A DNA stretch of 64,000 bases. It comes from Herbiconiux sp. A18JL235 (lineage in GTDB: Bacteria; Actinomycetota; Actinomycetes; Actinomycetales; Microbacteriaceae). Positions 19,301 to 28,315 of this stretch are shown piece by piece. The DNA lies in contig NZ_CP162511.1 of assembly GCF_040939305.1 (NCBI RefSeq), positions 2,976,001 to 3,040,000 on the forward strand, given 5' to 3'. Numbering within the stretch: the first letter of the stretch is position 1; the number at the start of each line of letters is the position of its first letter. The position numbers and the translations under genes are program-made. The notes beneath the pieces are model-generated. The model ran no database searches. It saw only the letters and a program-made list of their open reading frames with translations, and was not told where the DNA came from.

Positions 19301-20460
19301 ACCGTCTGCCCGAGCATCTGCGAGTGACGTTCCGGGTGGTCGACGAGCGGGGGCGCACGGTCGGCGCCGGGAAGGATCTCACGGCCCTGCAGTCGAAGCT
19401 CGCCGACGCCGCCCGGGCGAGCATCGCGCGCGCGTCGGGCGCGGGCGCCGGGCGCGGCGTCGGCGACGACCCAGCCTCGAGGGTCGCCTCCGCCGCGCCC
19501 CGCCGTGGAGGAGGCAGCGCCGGGAGCAGCCGCGGAGGCCCGGGCACCCCGGGTGCCCCCGGCACGCCCGGCACCCCCGCCTCCGGCCCCCGCTTCGCCG
19601 AACGCACCGGCCTCACCGCCTGGACCTTCGGCGACCTCCCCCGTCACGTCGACACCGCCCAGCACGGCGGCGTCATCCGCGCCTACCCCGCCCTCGTCGA
19701 CCAGAAGACCTCCGTCGCGCTGCGCCTGCTCGCCACCGCCGACGAGCAGCAGCGCACCACCCCGGCCGGCGTCCTCCGCCTGCTCGAGCTCGCGGTGCCG
19801 AGCCCCGCGTCGTACGTGCGCGACCACCTCACGCAGAACGAGAAGCTCCTGCTCGCCACGAGCCCGTACCAGAACGTGAACGCCCTCTTCGACGACGCGA
19901 TGCTCGCTTGTGCCGAGGAGGCTCTCCGAGCCCTGCATCCCGACGGGCTCGTCTGGTCCGCAGCCGAGTTCGAGGCCGTGCGCGACCGCCTCTCGAAGGC
20001 GGTTCTCCCGCTGCTCGATCAGACCATCGCGACAGTGGTGCGCATCCTGAGCGGTGTCCGCGACGTCGAACGCGCCATCAAATCGGTGACCAGCATGGCG
20101 CTCGTGCCTGCGGTCACCGACGCACGTGAGCAGCTCGCCGCGCTCGCCTTCCCCGGGTTCGTCTCCCACACGGGTCTCGCCCGCCTCGGCCACCTGCCGC
20201 GGTATCTCGCGGGCATCGTCTACCGGCTCGAGAAGCTACCCGACAACCCTGCGCGCGACCGCGCCTGGATGACCGAGGTGCAGACCGCGACCGCCCGGTA
20301 CACGGATGCGGGCGGCCGCCTTCCCGTCGCCCCGCATTCGCCCGAGAACCTGGTGCGGGCCCGCTGGCTGCTCGAGGAGCTCCGCATCAGCCTGTTCGCC
20401 CAGCCCCTCGGCACCGCCGAACCCGCCTCCCTGCAGCGCATCACGAAGCTCCTCGTCTAG
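16381..20460 (+). CDS. hrpA: ATP-dependent RNA helicase HrpA (DEAH box)
   Basis: 1,359 residues. Motif I GETGSGKTTQ (~38-47), Ia TQPRRLAART, motif II DEAH (~131-134), motif III SAT (~164), motif VI QRSGRSGRT (~378-386), then HA2/OB regions and the HrpA-type C-terminal DUF3418 extension, matching the E. coli protein (~1,300 aa). Family members remodel RNA and help rescue stalled ribosomes. Two linkers are unusually long: an acidic/Pro stretch at ~204-244 and a Gly/Ser/Pro stretch at ~1019-1074. A TAGGAT box lies 10-15 bases before the ATG, suggesting a very short or absent leader. Confidence 0.95.
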   Translation: MSADSPLRIVFPPELPVSQKKDEIARAIRDHQVVIVAGETGSGKTTQLPKICLELGRESIGHTQPRRLAARTIAERIAEELGQEVGGLVGYQVRFTDRASKATRIKLMTDGILLNEMNHDRMLSRYDTIIIDEAHERSLNIDFLLGYLKQLLPRRPDLKVVITSATIDPESFARHFADAEGRPAPIVEVSGRTFPVEIRYRPLAPEAPTDDPDDDDADADAIDQRPARAPRPSGAPGASAPEPKDLVEAIGDALDELAREAPGDVLVFLSGETEIRDAEEALRGRLASSGRIADTEVLPLYGRLSAADQHKVFQRSSTPGVRRRVVLATNVAETSLTVPGIKYVIDAGTARISRYSVRSKVQRLPIEAISQASANQRSGRSGRTSDGIAIRLYSQEDFERRPEFTDPEILRTNLAAVILQMISLDLGDIASFPFLQPPDSRGIKDGLDLLAELGATRSVAKGGSPAGRQADGAAAASKTQPATASNAPQLTRIGRDLARLPIEPRFARMVVESKRTNTSREVLAIVAGLTIQDPRERPLDKRGRADELHARFADPTSDFLTLLNLWNYLEEKQRELSSSAFRRLCKAEFLNYLRIREWQDVYRQLRQLAKPLGLTLGEPSVNPDGIHRSLLSGLLSQIGLRDQAKRDYLGARQTRFMIFPGSTLAKKQPSAVMSAELVETSRLFARMNAAIDPAWAESLAGDLVKRNYSEPHWEKKQGAAVAYERVTLFGVPIVARRRIQFARVDPEYARELFIRHALVEGEWESQQAFDRANRQFRRELEQLEERSRRRDILLDDEAVFEFYQARIPRDVLSQRTFEGWWKKARHDDPDLLSMTLETLLPEGAPEVDETEFPAMWQQGDQRLALSYRFEPGADDDGVTATVPLALLPRLEERAFESQVPGFRRELVVALIKVLPKRLRVNFVPATDWAGRLLDEIPDAQGTSGADSPAFLDALAKTMTRLAHVQVTAADFERDRLPEHLRVTFRVVDERGRTVGAGKDLTALQSKLADAARASIARASGAGAGRGVGDDPASRVASAAPRRGGGSAGSSRGGPGTPGAPGTPGTPASGPRFAERTGLTAWTFGDLPRHVDTAQHGGVIRAYPALVDQKTSVALRLLATADEQQRTTPAGVLRLLELAVPSPASYVRDHLTQNEKLLLATSPYQNVNALFDDAMLACAEEALRALHPDGLVWSAAEFEAVRDRLSKAVLPLLDQTIATVVRILSGVRDVERAIKSVTSMALVPAVTDAREQLAALAFPGFVSHTGLARLGHLPRYLAGIVYRLEKLPDNPARDRAWMTEVQTATARYTDAGGRLPVAPHSPENLVRARWLLEELRISLFAQPLGTAEPASLQRITKLLV

Positions 20461-20602
20461 GGGGTGTCCCCGCGCCGCGCGGTCGTCTCACTCGCCCCGC
20501 GCATCCGTTAGCCGCGCTGACGAGACGGTGAAGCATCCTTCGGGTGTCCAGAGGCGCCGGAGCGGCTTCGACGCCCGAGGCGGCGACTAGACTCGTTCGG
20601 TT

Positions 20603-21808
20603 ATGAGCAGCTACGCCACCCTCCTGAAGACACGCGGAGTCGCGCGTATCATCGCTGCTCAGCTCACCGCGCGTTTCCCGTTCGGCATGCTGTCGTTGGC
20701 GTTCCTGCTGCACATCGAGCACACCTACGAGTCGTACGGTGTGGCGGGTCTCGTGCTCGCGGCGCTCAGCATCGGGCAAGCGATCGCGGGGCCGTTGACG
20801 AGCCGGTTGATGGGCGTCTGGGGGATGCGACCGGTCATCATCACCACGATGATCATCTGCGCCCTCGCCATCACGACCATCGCCCTGTTCCCCATCGGCA
20901 TCGCCGCCGACATGGTCGTGGCGTTCATCGCAGGACTCACGATGCCGCCCATCCAGCCGGCGGTGCGCACCATCTACCCCAAGATGGTCAACTCGCAGCA
21001 GCTCACTCCGCTGTTCTCCCTCGACGCCTCGGCGCAGGAGATCATCTGGATCCTCGGCCCCGTCGTCACCACCTTCGTCTCCCTGCAGATCGGCACCGCC
21101 TGGGGGATCCTGCTCGCGGTGGCGTTCCTCATCGGCGGGGGAATCTGGTTCGTGACGAGCCCCGAGCTCGGCCGGGTGCGCATCCCGAGGTCGAAGCGCA
21201 AGCTCGGTGTGGTGCTGAAGAAGCCGCCCGTGCTGCTCGCGACGATCGTGGGCTTCCTGCTCGTGGCGGCATGCGCGGCCATCGAGGCCGGGGTCGTCTC
21301 GACCTTCGGCGAAGGGGGCGCGGAGGCGGGCTTCGTGCTCGCAGTCTTCGCCATCGGCTCACTGGTCGGCGGCCTCGCGCTCGGTCACAAACCGATCGGG
21401 CCCTGGGCGCTGGCGCGCCGCATGGCGATCGTGTTCATCGGCACCGCCATCGCCGCCGCGTGGCTGAATGTGTGGTGGCTCGCCGTCACGCTCTTCATCG
21501 CGGGAATCGGCATCGCACCCGCCCTCGCGGTGATGTTCGCCATCGTCTCGGCGAGTGTGCGCTTCAGCGACACGGCGGAGGCCTACGGATGGGTCGGCAC
21601 CGGCCAGCTCATCGGCGCGGCCCTCGGGTCGTCGCTCGCCGGCTTCCTCATCGACGGCATCGGGTCGGTGGGCGCGTTCCTGGTGGCGGCGGGGCTGGCG
21701 CTGCTCGGGTTCATCGTGCCGTTCGTCGGCAAGCGGTTCCACCCCGACCTGCGCGGGCGTGACGCGAGCCCCATCCCCGACACCGAGCCCGTGGGCATGG
21801 TCAACTGA
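20603..21808 (+). CDS. Major facilitator superfamily transporter
   Basis: 401 residues with twelve hydrophobic segments. The loop between TM2 and TM3 (SRLMGVWGMRPVI) is a weak version of the MFS motif A. A central basic loop (RIPRSKRKLGVVLKKP) separates two six-helix halves. The substrate cannot be assigned; the overall layout is that of a drug or sugar efflux member. TAGACT ends nine bases before the ATG, consistent with a near-leaderless transcript. Confidence 0.85.
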   Translation: MSSYATLLKTRGVARIIAAQLTARFPFGMLSLAFLLHIEHTYESYGVAGLVLAALSIGQAIAGPLTSRLMGVWGMRPVIITTMIICALAITTIALFPIGIAADMVVAFIAGLTMPPIQPAVRTIYPKMVNSQQLTPLFSLDASAQEIIWILGPVVTTFVSLQIGTAWGILLAVAFLIGGGIWFVTSPELGRVRIPRSKRKLGVVLKKPPVLLATIVGFLLVAACAAIEAGVVSTFGEGGAEAGFVLAVFAIGSLVGGLALGHKPIGPWALARRMAIVFIGTAIAAAWLNVWWLAVTLFIAGIGIAPALAVMFAIVSASVRFSDTAEAYGWVGTGQLIGAALGSSLAGFLIDGIGSVGAFLVAAGLALLGFIVPFVGKRFHPDLRGRDASPIPDTEPVGMVN

Positions 21809-21857
21809 CCTCCGCCGTCCCGGCTCCTCGCGAGCCGGTGTCTGCTTGACTGGGCTC

Positions 21858-22700
21858 ATGGTCGACGCGCTCTCACCGCTGCTCACCCTGAACGACGGCG
21901 CCCGCATGCCGCAGCTCGGTCTCGGCGTGTACAAGACGGGCGACGACGAGGCGGCGGATGCTGTGGCCTTCGCCCTGCAGAACGGCTACCGTCTCGTCGA
22001 CACCGCGTCGATGTATCTCAACGAACGCGGCGTCGGCGAGGGAGTGCGGCGCAGCGGGGTGCCGCGACAGGAGGTGTTCGTCACCACCAAGGTGTGGCAC
22101 ACCGACAACGGCTACGACTCGACGCTGCGCTCCTTCGACGAGTCGCTCGCGGCCCTCGGGCTCGACTACGTCGACGCCTACCTCATCCACTGGCCTGCAC
22201 CGCTGCGCGACCGCTACGTCGACACCTGGCGAGCGCTCACGACGTTGAAGGCGGAGGGGCGGGCGAGGTCGATCGGCGTCGCGAACTTCCACCCGAAGCA
22301 CGTCTCGAGGCTCATCGACGAGACCGGGGTGGTGCCGGCGGTGAACCAGGTGGAGCTGCATCCGTGGCTTCCCCAGCACGCGCTGCGCGCCTTCGACGCC
22401 GAGCTCGACATCGTCACGCAGGCGTGGTCGCCCCTTGCCCGCGGCCACGTGCTCGAGCCCGCGCACGGCGGTTCGGTGCTCGCGCAGTTGGGCGAGAAGC
22501 ACGGGAAGAGTCCCGCGCAGATCGTGCTGCGCTGGCACGTGCAGAGCGGCATCGCGGTGATTCCGAAGTCGGTGACGTCGGCGCGCATCCGGGAGAACAT
22601 CGACGTGTTCGACTTCGTGCTCGACTCCGACGACCTCGGCGCTCTCGCCGCGCTCGAGACGGGAGAGCGTACGGGGGTCGACCCCGACGAGCGCAACTGA
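21858..22700 (+). CDS. Aldo/keto reductase (AKR5-like, 2,5-diketogluconate reductase type)
   Basis: 280 residues with the full catalytic tetrad at canonical positions: Asp48 and Tyr53 (VDTASMYLNE), Lys78 (VTTKVW) and His111 (LIHWP). The NADPH-binding tail IPKSVTSARIRENIDVFDF is present. Such enzymes reduce ketones and aldehydes including 2,5-diketo-D-gluconate and methylglyoxal. TTGACT lies six bases before the ATG, the same spacing as the leaderless promoters elsewhere in the window. It ends convergently with an XRE regulator. Confidence 0.93.
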   Translation: MVDALSPLLTLNDGARMPQLGLGVYKTGDDEAADAVAFALQNGYRLVDTASMYLNERGVGEGVRRSGVPRQEVFVTTKVWHTDNGYDSTLRSFDESLAALGLDYVDAYLIHWPAPLRDRYVDTWRALTTLKAEGRARSIGVANFHPKHVSRLIDETGVVPAVNQVELHPWLPQHALRAFDAELDIVTQAWSPLARGHVLEPAHGGSVLAQLGEKHGKSPAQIVLRWHVQSGIAVIPKSVTSARIRENIDVFDFVLDSDDLGALAALETGERTGVDPDERN

Positions 22701-22762
22701 GGGGCGGGCGTTCGCTCTGGGGTGCGGGCGTTCGATCGCGTGTGCGGCGTTCTATCGCGCCC
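22701..22762. repeat. Three degenerate ~20-bp direct repeats
   Basis: gggcgggcgttcgctct, gggtgcgggcgttcgatcgcg and tgtgcggcgttctatcgcgc follow each other between the convergent aldo/keto reductase and XRE genes. No clear stem; role unknown. Confidence 0.4.
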
Positions 22763-22768
22763 GATGCC

Positions 22769-23614
22769 TCAGCCGCGCAGCGCCTGCGGCCCGATCACCG
22801 AGAGCAGCTGCAGCTTCTCGTAGCTCTCGCTGCCCGGAACAGCGGTGTAGACGAGGAGCATCTGCGAGCTCTCGGCGTCGAGGAGGCTCTGGCAGCTGAG
22901 CTCGAGCTCTCCGAGTTCGGGGTGCACGAAGTGCTTCGTGTCGCGGGGGCGTAACCCCACCTCGTGCAGCGCCCACGTGTCGCGGAACTCGGCGCTCCGC
23001 TCCTGCAGCAGCTCGACGAACTGCGCGGCCCGCGAACCGGAGCCGCGTTTCGTGGCGAGCTCGCGGAGGCCCGCGGCGAACAGGCGGGTGAGGAACTCGT
23101 GCTCCTCCGTCGCGTAGAGCGCGCGGGTCGACGGGTCGGTGAACCAGCGGAACCCGAGGCTGCGTTCGGGCCCGCTGAACCGCGTGAGGTCGCCTGTGAG
23201 TGCGACGCCGAGTCGGGTCTGCCGCAACGTCTCGCCCAGTTCGGTGACGATCTCGGCGGGGGTGTCGTCGAGCCGGTCGAGGATGCGCAGCATACCCGGG
23301 CTGATGTACTCGGCGGCCCCGCCCCTGGCGGGCGGGTTGTGCCCGGCGAGCCGGAACAGGTGGTCGCGCTCGGCGAGCGAGAGGTGGAGGCCCTGGGCGA
23401 TCGCGGTGACCATCTGCTCCGACGGCTGCGGGCCGCGTTCGCGTTCGAGCCTCGAGTAGTAGTCGGCCGACATGTTGCAGAGCACCGCGACCTCCTCGCG
23501 GCGGAGCCCGCTCGTGCGGCGACGCACTCCCTGGGGCAACCCGACGTCGCTCGGCTGCAGCGACTCGCGGCGTCGGCGGAGGAACTCCGCGAGGCCGGCT
23601 CGGTCGATCTCCAT
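22769..23614 (-). CDS. XRE-family regulator with MmyB-like ligand-binding domain
   Basis: 281 residues. The N-terminal helix-turn-helix reads FLRRRRESLQPSDVGL...RRTSGLRREEVAVLCNMSADYYSRLERERG (shown in parts), the standard opening of this family. From ~100 on there is the PAS-like MmyB domain (ERSLGFRWFTDPSTRALY...HPELGELELSCQSLLD), which in MmyB binds a fatty-acyl ligand. The regulator is divergent from an SDR gene, the commonest partner of this family, and probably represses it. AGAGGG lies eight bases before the ATG. Confidence 0.92.
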   Translation of the reverse strand: MEIDRAGLAEFLRRRRESLQPSDVGLPQGVRRRTSGLRREEVAVLCNMSADYYSRLERERGPQPSEQMVTAIAQGLHLSLAERDHLFRLAGHNPPARGGAAEYISPGMLRILDRLDDTPAEIVTELGETLRQTRLGVALTGDLTRFSGPERSLGFRWFTDPSTRALYATEEHEFLTRLFAAGLRELATKRGSGSRAAQFVELLQERSAEFRDTWALHEVGLRPRDTKHFVHPELGELELSCQSLLDAESSQMLLVYTAVPGSESYEKLQLLSVIGPQALRG

Positions 23615-23774
23615 GCGATGCCCTCTCGTCGCCCTCCTTTCTATACGACCGCGCGATGCGCATCCACGGACCAGCGATCCCAGGATGCGGAGGTCCTGAA
23701 CGCGGGCTCGCCGCGACGGGAGCATGGGTTCATCGCACCTCGCCACCGCCGCAACCCCCTCGAAGGAGCCCGAC

Positions 23775-24713
23775 ATGCCTCGCCCCCACCCCGACATCTC
23801 CCTCCCCGACCTCACCGGCCGCCGCGCCCTCGTCACGGGGGCGAGCGACGGCATCGGACTCGTCATCGCCACCCGCCTCGCCGTCGCAGGCGCGTCGCTC
23901 CTCCTGCCGGTGCGCAATCGCGCCAAGGGCGAGCGTGCTGTGGCGACCATCCGCGACTCGGTTCCGGATGCGGCGGTCACCCTGCACGACCTCGATCTGT
24001 CGTCGCTCGGGTCGGTCGCCGCCCTCGGGGAGGCGCTCCGCGCATCCGGAGACCCGATCCATCTGCTCGTCAACAACGCGGGCGTGATGACCCCGCCCGA
24101 CCGCCAGGAGACCGCCGACGGCTTCGAGCTGCAGTTCGGCACCAACCACCTCGGCCACGTCGCGCTCGTCGGCGAACTGCTGCCCCTCCTCAGGGCCGGG
24201 AACGCCCGGGTGACCTCGCAGATCAGCGTCGCCGCCAACTCAGGAGCCGTGAACTGGGACGACCCGAACTGGATGCATGCCTACAACGGCATGCGCGCCT
24301 ACAGCAGCTCGAAGATCGCCTTCGGCCTCTTCGCCCTGGAACTCGATCGGCGCAGTCACGCCGAAGACTGGGGCATCACCAGCAACCTCGCCCACCCGGG
24401 CGTCGCTCCGACGAGCCTGCTCGCGGCGCGCCCCGAGCTCGGGCGGTCTTCCGACACGGCAGGGCGCCGGCTCATCCGCTTCCTGTCGTCGCGGGGCATT
24501 TTGGTGGGTACGGTCGAGTCGGCAGCCCTTCCCGCCCTCTACGCCGCCGCCAGCCCGGATGCGGTGGGCGGCCACCTCTACGGCCCCCGCGGCCCCGGCC
24601 ACGTCGGTGGCGCCCCCGCCGAGCAGCCCCTCTACTCACGCCTCACCTCCCCCGCCGACGCCGCTCGCATCTGGGACCTCTCCCTGCAGCTCACCGGCGT
24701 GCCCATCCGCTGA
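23775..24713 (+). CDS. SDR-family oxidoreductase (retinol dehydrogenase/protochlorophyllide reductase-like)
   Basis: 312 residues. Cofactor motif TGASDGIG (21-28), [19 protein letters not shown], and the catalytic YSSSK. This longer SDR type (with the NWDDPN segment before the active site and a long C-terminal tail) acts on varied lipophilic aldehydes and ketones. GAAGGAG is seven bases before the ATG, so the in-frame ATG 51 bases upstream is not needed. It is divergent from the XRE/MmyB regulator and probably controlled by it. Confidence 0.92.
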   Translation: MPRPHPDISLPDLTGRRALVTGASDGIGLVIATRLAVAGASLLLPVRNRAKGERAVATIRDSVPDAAVTLHDLDLSSLGSVAALGEALRASGDPIHLLVNNAGVMTPPDRQETADGFELQFGTNHLGHVALVGELLPLLRAGNARVTSQISVAANSGAVNWDDPNWMHAYNGMRAYSSSKIAFGLFALELDRRSHAEDWGITSNLAHPGVAPTSLLAARPELGRSSDTAGRRLIRFLSSRGILVGTVESAALPALYAAASPDAVGGHLYGPRGPGHVGGAPAEQPLYSRLTSPADAARIWDLSLQLTGVPIR

Positions 24714-24730
24714 GGAGGCCGCTCTACGGC

Positions 24731-24765
24731 TTGGACGGGTGATGCTATCACCGCTATCATCGGTG
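24731..24765 (+). promoter_or_regulatory. Promoter and operator of the FitAB-like module
   Basis: TTGGAC and TATCAT are 18 bases apart and form a good promoter. The -10 is overlapped by a dyad CACCG-N7-CGGTG (24749-24765) and by two direct copies of gctatca, the kind of site an RHH antitoxin would use for autorepression. GGGAGG follows as ribosome site. Confidence 0.5.
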
Positions 24766-24778
24766 CTGGGAGGCCAAG

Positions 24779-25030
24779 ATGGCGGCGATCATAGTGAGAA
24801 ACCTCGACGACGATGTGCGGAACCGCCTGCGCGAGCGCGCTGCCAGCCACCAACGCTCGATGGAGTCAGAAGTCCGCGCGATCTTGACCGAGGCGGTCGC
24901 CGAGCCGGGACTCGCGCAGGCGTGGCTGGAGCTCGCGTCCGAGGTCCGCTCCGTCGGCCGCGTGAGCGGCGACGAGGACGAGCTCGTGCTCCCAGCTCGG
25001 TCTCTTCCGCGGAAGATCGACTTCTCGTGA
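24779..25030 (+). CDS. FitA-like ribbon-helix-helix antitoxin
   Basis: 83 residues. The N-terminal IIVRNLDDDVRNRLRERAA is the ribbon-helix-helix of FitA/Arc-type antitoxins, followed by HQRSMESEVRAILTEAV; the C-terminal tail would wrap and block the toxin. The stop overlaps the GTG start of the PIN toxin (GTGA), the expected coupling. Confidence 0.88.
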   Translation: MAAIIVRNLDDDVRNRLRERAASHQRSMESEVRAILTEAVAEPGLAQAWLELASEVRSVGRVSGDEDELVLPARSLPRKIDFS

Positions 25031-25443
25031 TCGTGCTCGACACGAATGTGCTCTCGGAGCCACTTCGGCCGAATCCGTCTCCGGGGGTCGTCGACTGGCT
25101 TGCCGGGCTGCACGAGCCGGTGGCCATCACCTCTGTCTCTTTGGCCGAGCTCTGTCGTGGGGCGGGCGCACTCCCCCGCGGTCGCCGCCGCCAGCGACTC
25201 GAGGAAGGTATCGAGAACGTGGCGCGGGCTTTCCGCCGAGACCTGCTCCCCTTCGAGGGGAATGCTGCGCGAACCTACGCGCGCATGGATGAGGCCCGCA
25301 CTCGTGCCGGCCGACCACTGAGCGTCGAGGACGGCATGATCGCAGCCATCTGCGCCAGCACGGGCGCGACCCTCGCCACGAGAAACGTCTCCGACTTCGA
25401 AGACCTCGACATCGACCTCGTCAATCCCTGGAACCTGGGCTGA
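25027..25443 (+). CDS. PIN-domain ribonuclease toxin (FitB/VapC type)
   Basis: 138 residues with the four acidic PIN residues in place: Asp5 (VLDTNV), Glu41 (LAELCRG), Asp102 (VEDGMIAA) and Asp123 (NVSDFED). PIN toxins cut RNA, often tRNA, with Mg2+. LVNPW at the C-terminus is typical of FitB-like members. Antitoxin is directly upstream with translational coupling. Confidence 0.92.
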   Translation: MIVLDTNVLSEPLRPNPSPGVVDWLAGLHEPVAITSVSLAELCRGAGALPRGRRRQRLEEGIENVARAFRRDLLPFEGNAARTYARMDEARTRAGRPLSVEDGMIAAICASTGATLATRNVSDFEDLDIDLVNPWNLG

Positions 25444-25467
25444 GCAGTCCTGCGTGAGCGCGCGGCC

Positions 25468-26523
25468 TCAGTCGCAGGCGATGCCGTCGCCGTCGCGGTC
25501 GAGGTCGTAGATGTCGGAGCCGATGACCTGCACCGGGCCGCGCACGTAGGAGGGGCCGTTGCCGCTGCCGCCGGCGCAGTCGACGTCGGAGTCGATGGGG
25601 ACGCAGGCGCCGGCGTAGTTCGGGTCGCATCCGCCACCGGGTGCGGCGGCTTCGGGCTGCGGCTCGGGCTCCGGGGCGGGCGGGGGTGGCGGCTGCCGGG
25701 TGCCGATGGCGGTGACCTCGTCGACGGGCGCGACGGTGACGGTCTCCGACACGAGGCGGCGGGCGGTCTCGACGCCGTCGACGACCGTGAGCTCCCAGCG
25801 GGTCACCTTCTGGCCGGCGACTCCGGCGGTCACGACCACGTTCGTTCCGACGTCGACGTTCGGGTCTTCGTAGGTCGATGCCCCGAAGGCGATGGCCTCG
25901 GGCACGTCGACCATGACGAGCGACGGGGCGGGCCTGGGGGTGGAGGTCGGCTTGGAGGTCGCCGTCGGCTTCGGGGTCGCGGTGGGTTCGGATGCGCGGG
26001 TGGGGTCCGCCACCGACTCCTGGCCCGTTCCGCTCTGGGCGCTGATGGCCGCGCCGTCACTCTGCCCGCCGGCGAGCTCGGTGGCGACCGGGCGCGGCGC
26101 CACCAGCGCACCGAGCAGGAGAACGGCGACGGAGATCCCGAGGGCGGCACCGCCGGCTCCCTTCGTGCGCGGCAGGTTCAGCCATCCCGCCCGACGGGTG
26201 GCGAGCGTGTAGACGCCGGCGCCCACGCCGAACAACGCCACGACGATGAGGAAGCCGCCGAAGCCGGTGCGGGTCGCACCGATGAGTGCGAGGAGCACGG
26301 CGATCGCCGCGACGATCCAGGTGGTGAGGCTCGGGCGCCAGCGCTTCGTCGCCTGCCCGCCGCGAGCATCCGGTGTCGGCGTCGGCAGCGGCGGGAAGGG
26401 CGTGTCGGTGGTCTGCGCCCAGGCGGTCGTGAACTCGGTCCATCGGGTGCCGTCCCACCAGCGCTGCTGGCGGGGGTCTTTCGGGTCGGCGTACCAGCCG
26501 GGGGCAGCGGGAGGAGTCGTCAT
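25468..26523 (-). CDS. Membrane-anchored protein with DUF2510, G5-like and excalibur domains
   Basis: 351 residues. DUF2510 at the N-terminus (GWYADPKDPRQQRWWDGTRW), two or three membrane helices (~65-150), a Thr/Pro-rich linker (~175-205), a G5-like domain (VTAGVAGQKVTRWELTVVDG, ~230-280), a Pro-rich spacer and a C-terminal excalibur calcium-binding domain ending in DLDRDGDGIACD. The layout suggests a cell-envelope protein whose outer part interacts with peptidoglycan or calcium. No specific function is known. Confidence 0.88.
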   Translation of the reverse strand: MTTPPAAPGWYADPKDPRQQRWWDGTRWTEFTTAWAQTTDTPFPPLPTPTPDARGGQATKRWRPSLTTWIVAAIAVLLALIGATRTGFGGFLIVVALFGVGAGVYTLATRRAGWLNLPRTKGAGGAALGISVAVLLLGALVAPRPVATELAGGQSDGAAISAQSGTGQESVADPTRASEPTATPKPTATSKPTSTPRPAPSLVMVDVPEAIAFGASTYEDPNVDVGTNVVVTAGVAGQKVTRWELTVVDGVETARRLVSETVTVAPVDEVTAIGTRQPPPPPAPEPEPQPEAAAPGGGCDPNYAGACVPIDSDVDCAGGSGNGPSYVRGPVQVIGSDIYDLDRDGDGIACD

Positions 26524-26594
26524 CGGGTCTTCGCATTCGGGTCGGGGTCGCCACCACGGGCGACCTACCGAAGGCTACGACTGTCGACCAGTGC

Positions 26595-28280
26595 TCAGAC
26601 AGCCCCTTTTTCGGGGGTCTTGCGGCCGCGAGGAGCCGCCTCGACCCCACCGGCGGCACCCGTGGCGGAGCCCCCACCGAGCGACAGCGTGGCGGCGAAG
26701 CCGATCGCGAGGAAGGCGGCGGCGGCGAACGCCGAGTACTTCGTGCCGTCGGAGAACGCGATCTTCGCATCCTCGACGGTGTCGGCCATCGTCGGGTCTT
26801 TCTCGAGCCCCGCGATGGCGGCTCCCGAGCTGTCGACGACCTGCGACACCACTTGCTCCCGCGTCGCATCCGGAACTCCGCGGTCGGACAGGCGCGCGTC
26901 GAGCTGCGCGCCCGCCGTGGTGAACAGCACCGTGCCGAGGATGGCGATGCCGAGCGCCGAACCGATCTGCCGCGCCGTGCTCTGCGTGCCGGAGCCCTGC
27001 CCGCTCTGCTCGAGCGGAACATCCTTCAACACGACGCCGGTGAGCTGCGCTGTGGCGAGACCCACCCCGAAGCCGTAGACGAACAGGAAGGGGATGAGGA
27101 GCCCCCACGCGGTGTCGGGCCCGATCACCACGCCGAGGCCCGCGACGCCCACGATCTCGGCGGCGAGGCCCACCCGCACGATGACGACAGGGCGGATGCG
27201 GTTGCCGAACGCGCCGGCGAAGCCGGAGGCGACGAACGACCCGACGGCGAGGGCCAGCAGGATGAAACCCGTCTGCAGGGCGTCGAAGCCGAGCACGTTC
27301 TGCAGCCACAGCGGCAACGAGAGGATGATGCCGAACTCGCCGAGCGACACGATCATGGCGGCGATGTTGCCGTTGCGAAAGCTCGGGATGCCGAACAGCG
27401 CGAACGGCAGCATCGTGCTCTCGCCGCGGCGCATGCGGCGGCGGCCCCAGAGCACGAAGACGACCCCCGCCACGACGGCGAGCGCGAAGGCGAAGGGGAT
27501 GGGCGAGATGTCGAAGGGCCAGGTCCAGTCGCCGATGGCCGGGGCGGTGTCGGTGAACCACCAGCCGTAGATGCGGCCCTCGATGAGTGCGAACACGAGG
27601 CTCGCGCTGGCCACGACGGAGAGGAGGGCGCCGACGACGTCGATGCGGCTCGGTGCGCCTGGGGCGCCGACGGGCGCGCCGGGGACTGCGCCGGGCGCTG
27701 CGGCACGAGCGTCCGCCTCACGCGACTCGCGCACGAACAGCAGTGCGCCCACCACGATGATCACGCCGAGCGGTATGTTGATGCCGAACGCCCACCGCCA
27801 CGAGAAGTACGTCGTCAGCCAGCCGCCGAGCAGCGGGCCGACGGCAGTCATGCCCCCGATGGTGGAGCCCCAGATGGCGAACGCGAGCGCGCGCTCACGA
27901 CCCCTGAACGTCGCGTTGATGAGCGAGAGCGTGGTGGGCAGCACCATCGCGCCGCCGACACCCTGCACGACCCGGGCGCCGATGAGCAGGTCACCGCTCG
28001 GTGCGGTGGCGGCCAGGATGCTCGCCCCGGCGAACACGATGACACCGAGGATCAGCATGCGGCGTCGCCCGAAGCGGTCGGCGAGCGTACCGAAGACGAG
28101 GAGCAACGCAGCGAAGACGAGGGTGTACGACTCCTGCACCCACTGCACCTGAGTGGAATCGATCCCCAGATCGTCGATGATCGAGGGGATCGCGACATTG
28201 ACGATGGTGGAGTCGACGATGATGAGAGCCACCGCCAAGCTGATGAAGACCAGTCCGAACCACCGGGTGCGTGCTGACAT
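26595..28280 (-). CDS. DHA2-family MFS drug exporter (14 TM)
   Basis: 561 residues, fourteen hydrophobic segments, and the DHA2 motifs TLADRFGRRRML (after TM2) and SWRWAFGINIPLG. LGIDSTQVQWVQESYTL after TM1 is also typical. Probably exports lipophilic antibiotics. ATG 28280 has AGAAGG eight bases upstream; an ATG at 28325 with GGAG is possible, but it lies inside a 17-bp palindrome that looks like an operator. A coiled, hydrophilic C-terminal tail follows a periplasmic-type loop (~480-520). Confidence 0.92.
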   Translation of the reverse strand: MSARTRWFGLVFISLAVALIIVDSTIVNVAIPSIIDDLGIDSTQVQWVQESYTLVFAALLLVFGTLADRFGRRRMLILGVIVFAGASILAATAPSGDLLIGARVVQGVGGAMVLPTTLSLINATFRGRERALAFAIWGSTIGGMTAVGPLLGGWLTTYFSWRWAFGINIPLGVIIVVGALLFVRESREADARAAAPGAVPGAPVGAPGAPSRIDVVGALLSVVASASLVFALIEGRIYGWWFTDTAPAIGDWTWPFDISPIPFAFALAVVAGVVFVLWGRRRMRRGESTMLPFALFGIPSFRNGNIAAMIVSLGEFGIILSLPLWLQNVLGFDALQTGFILLALAVGSFVASGFAGAFGNRIRPVVIVRVGLAAEIVGVAGLGVVIGPDTAWGLLIPFLFVYGFGVGLATAQLTGVVLKDVPLEQSGQGSGTQSTARQIGSALGIAILGTVLFTTAGAQLDARLSDRGVPDATREQVVSQVVDSSGAAIAGLEKDPTMADTVEDAKIAFSDGTKYSAFAAAAFLAIGFAATLSLGGGSATGAAGGVEAAPRGRKTPEKGAV

Positions 28281-28315
28281 GCCGTCGACCTTCTCTCGAT
28301 CGCCCTGTTCGATTT

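Noticed and set aside
16261..20193. 1,310-codon open frame antisense to hrpA
   Set aside because: Shadow frame of a high-GC gene; low-complexity Arg/Glu/Gly composition, no motifs, and hrpA is unambiguous.
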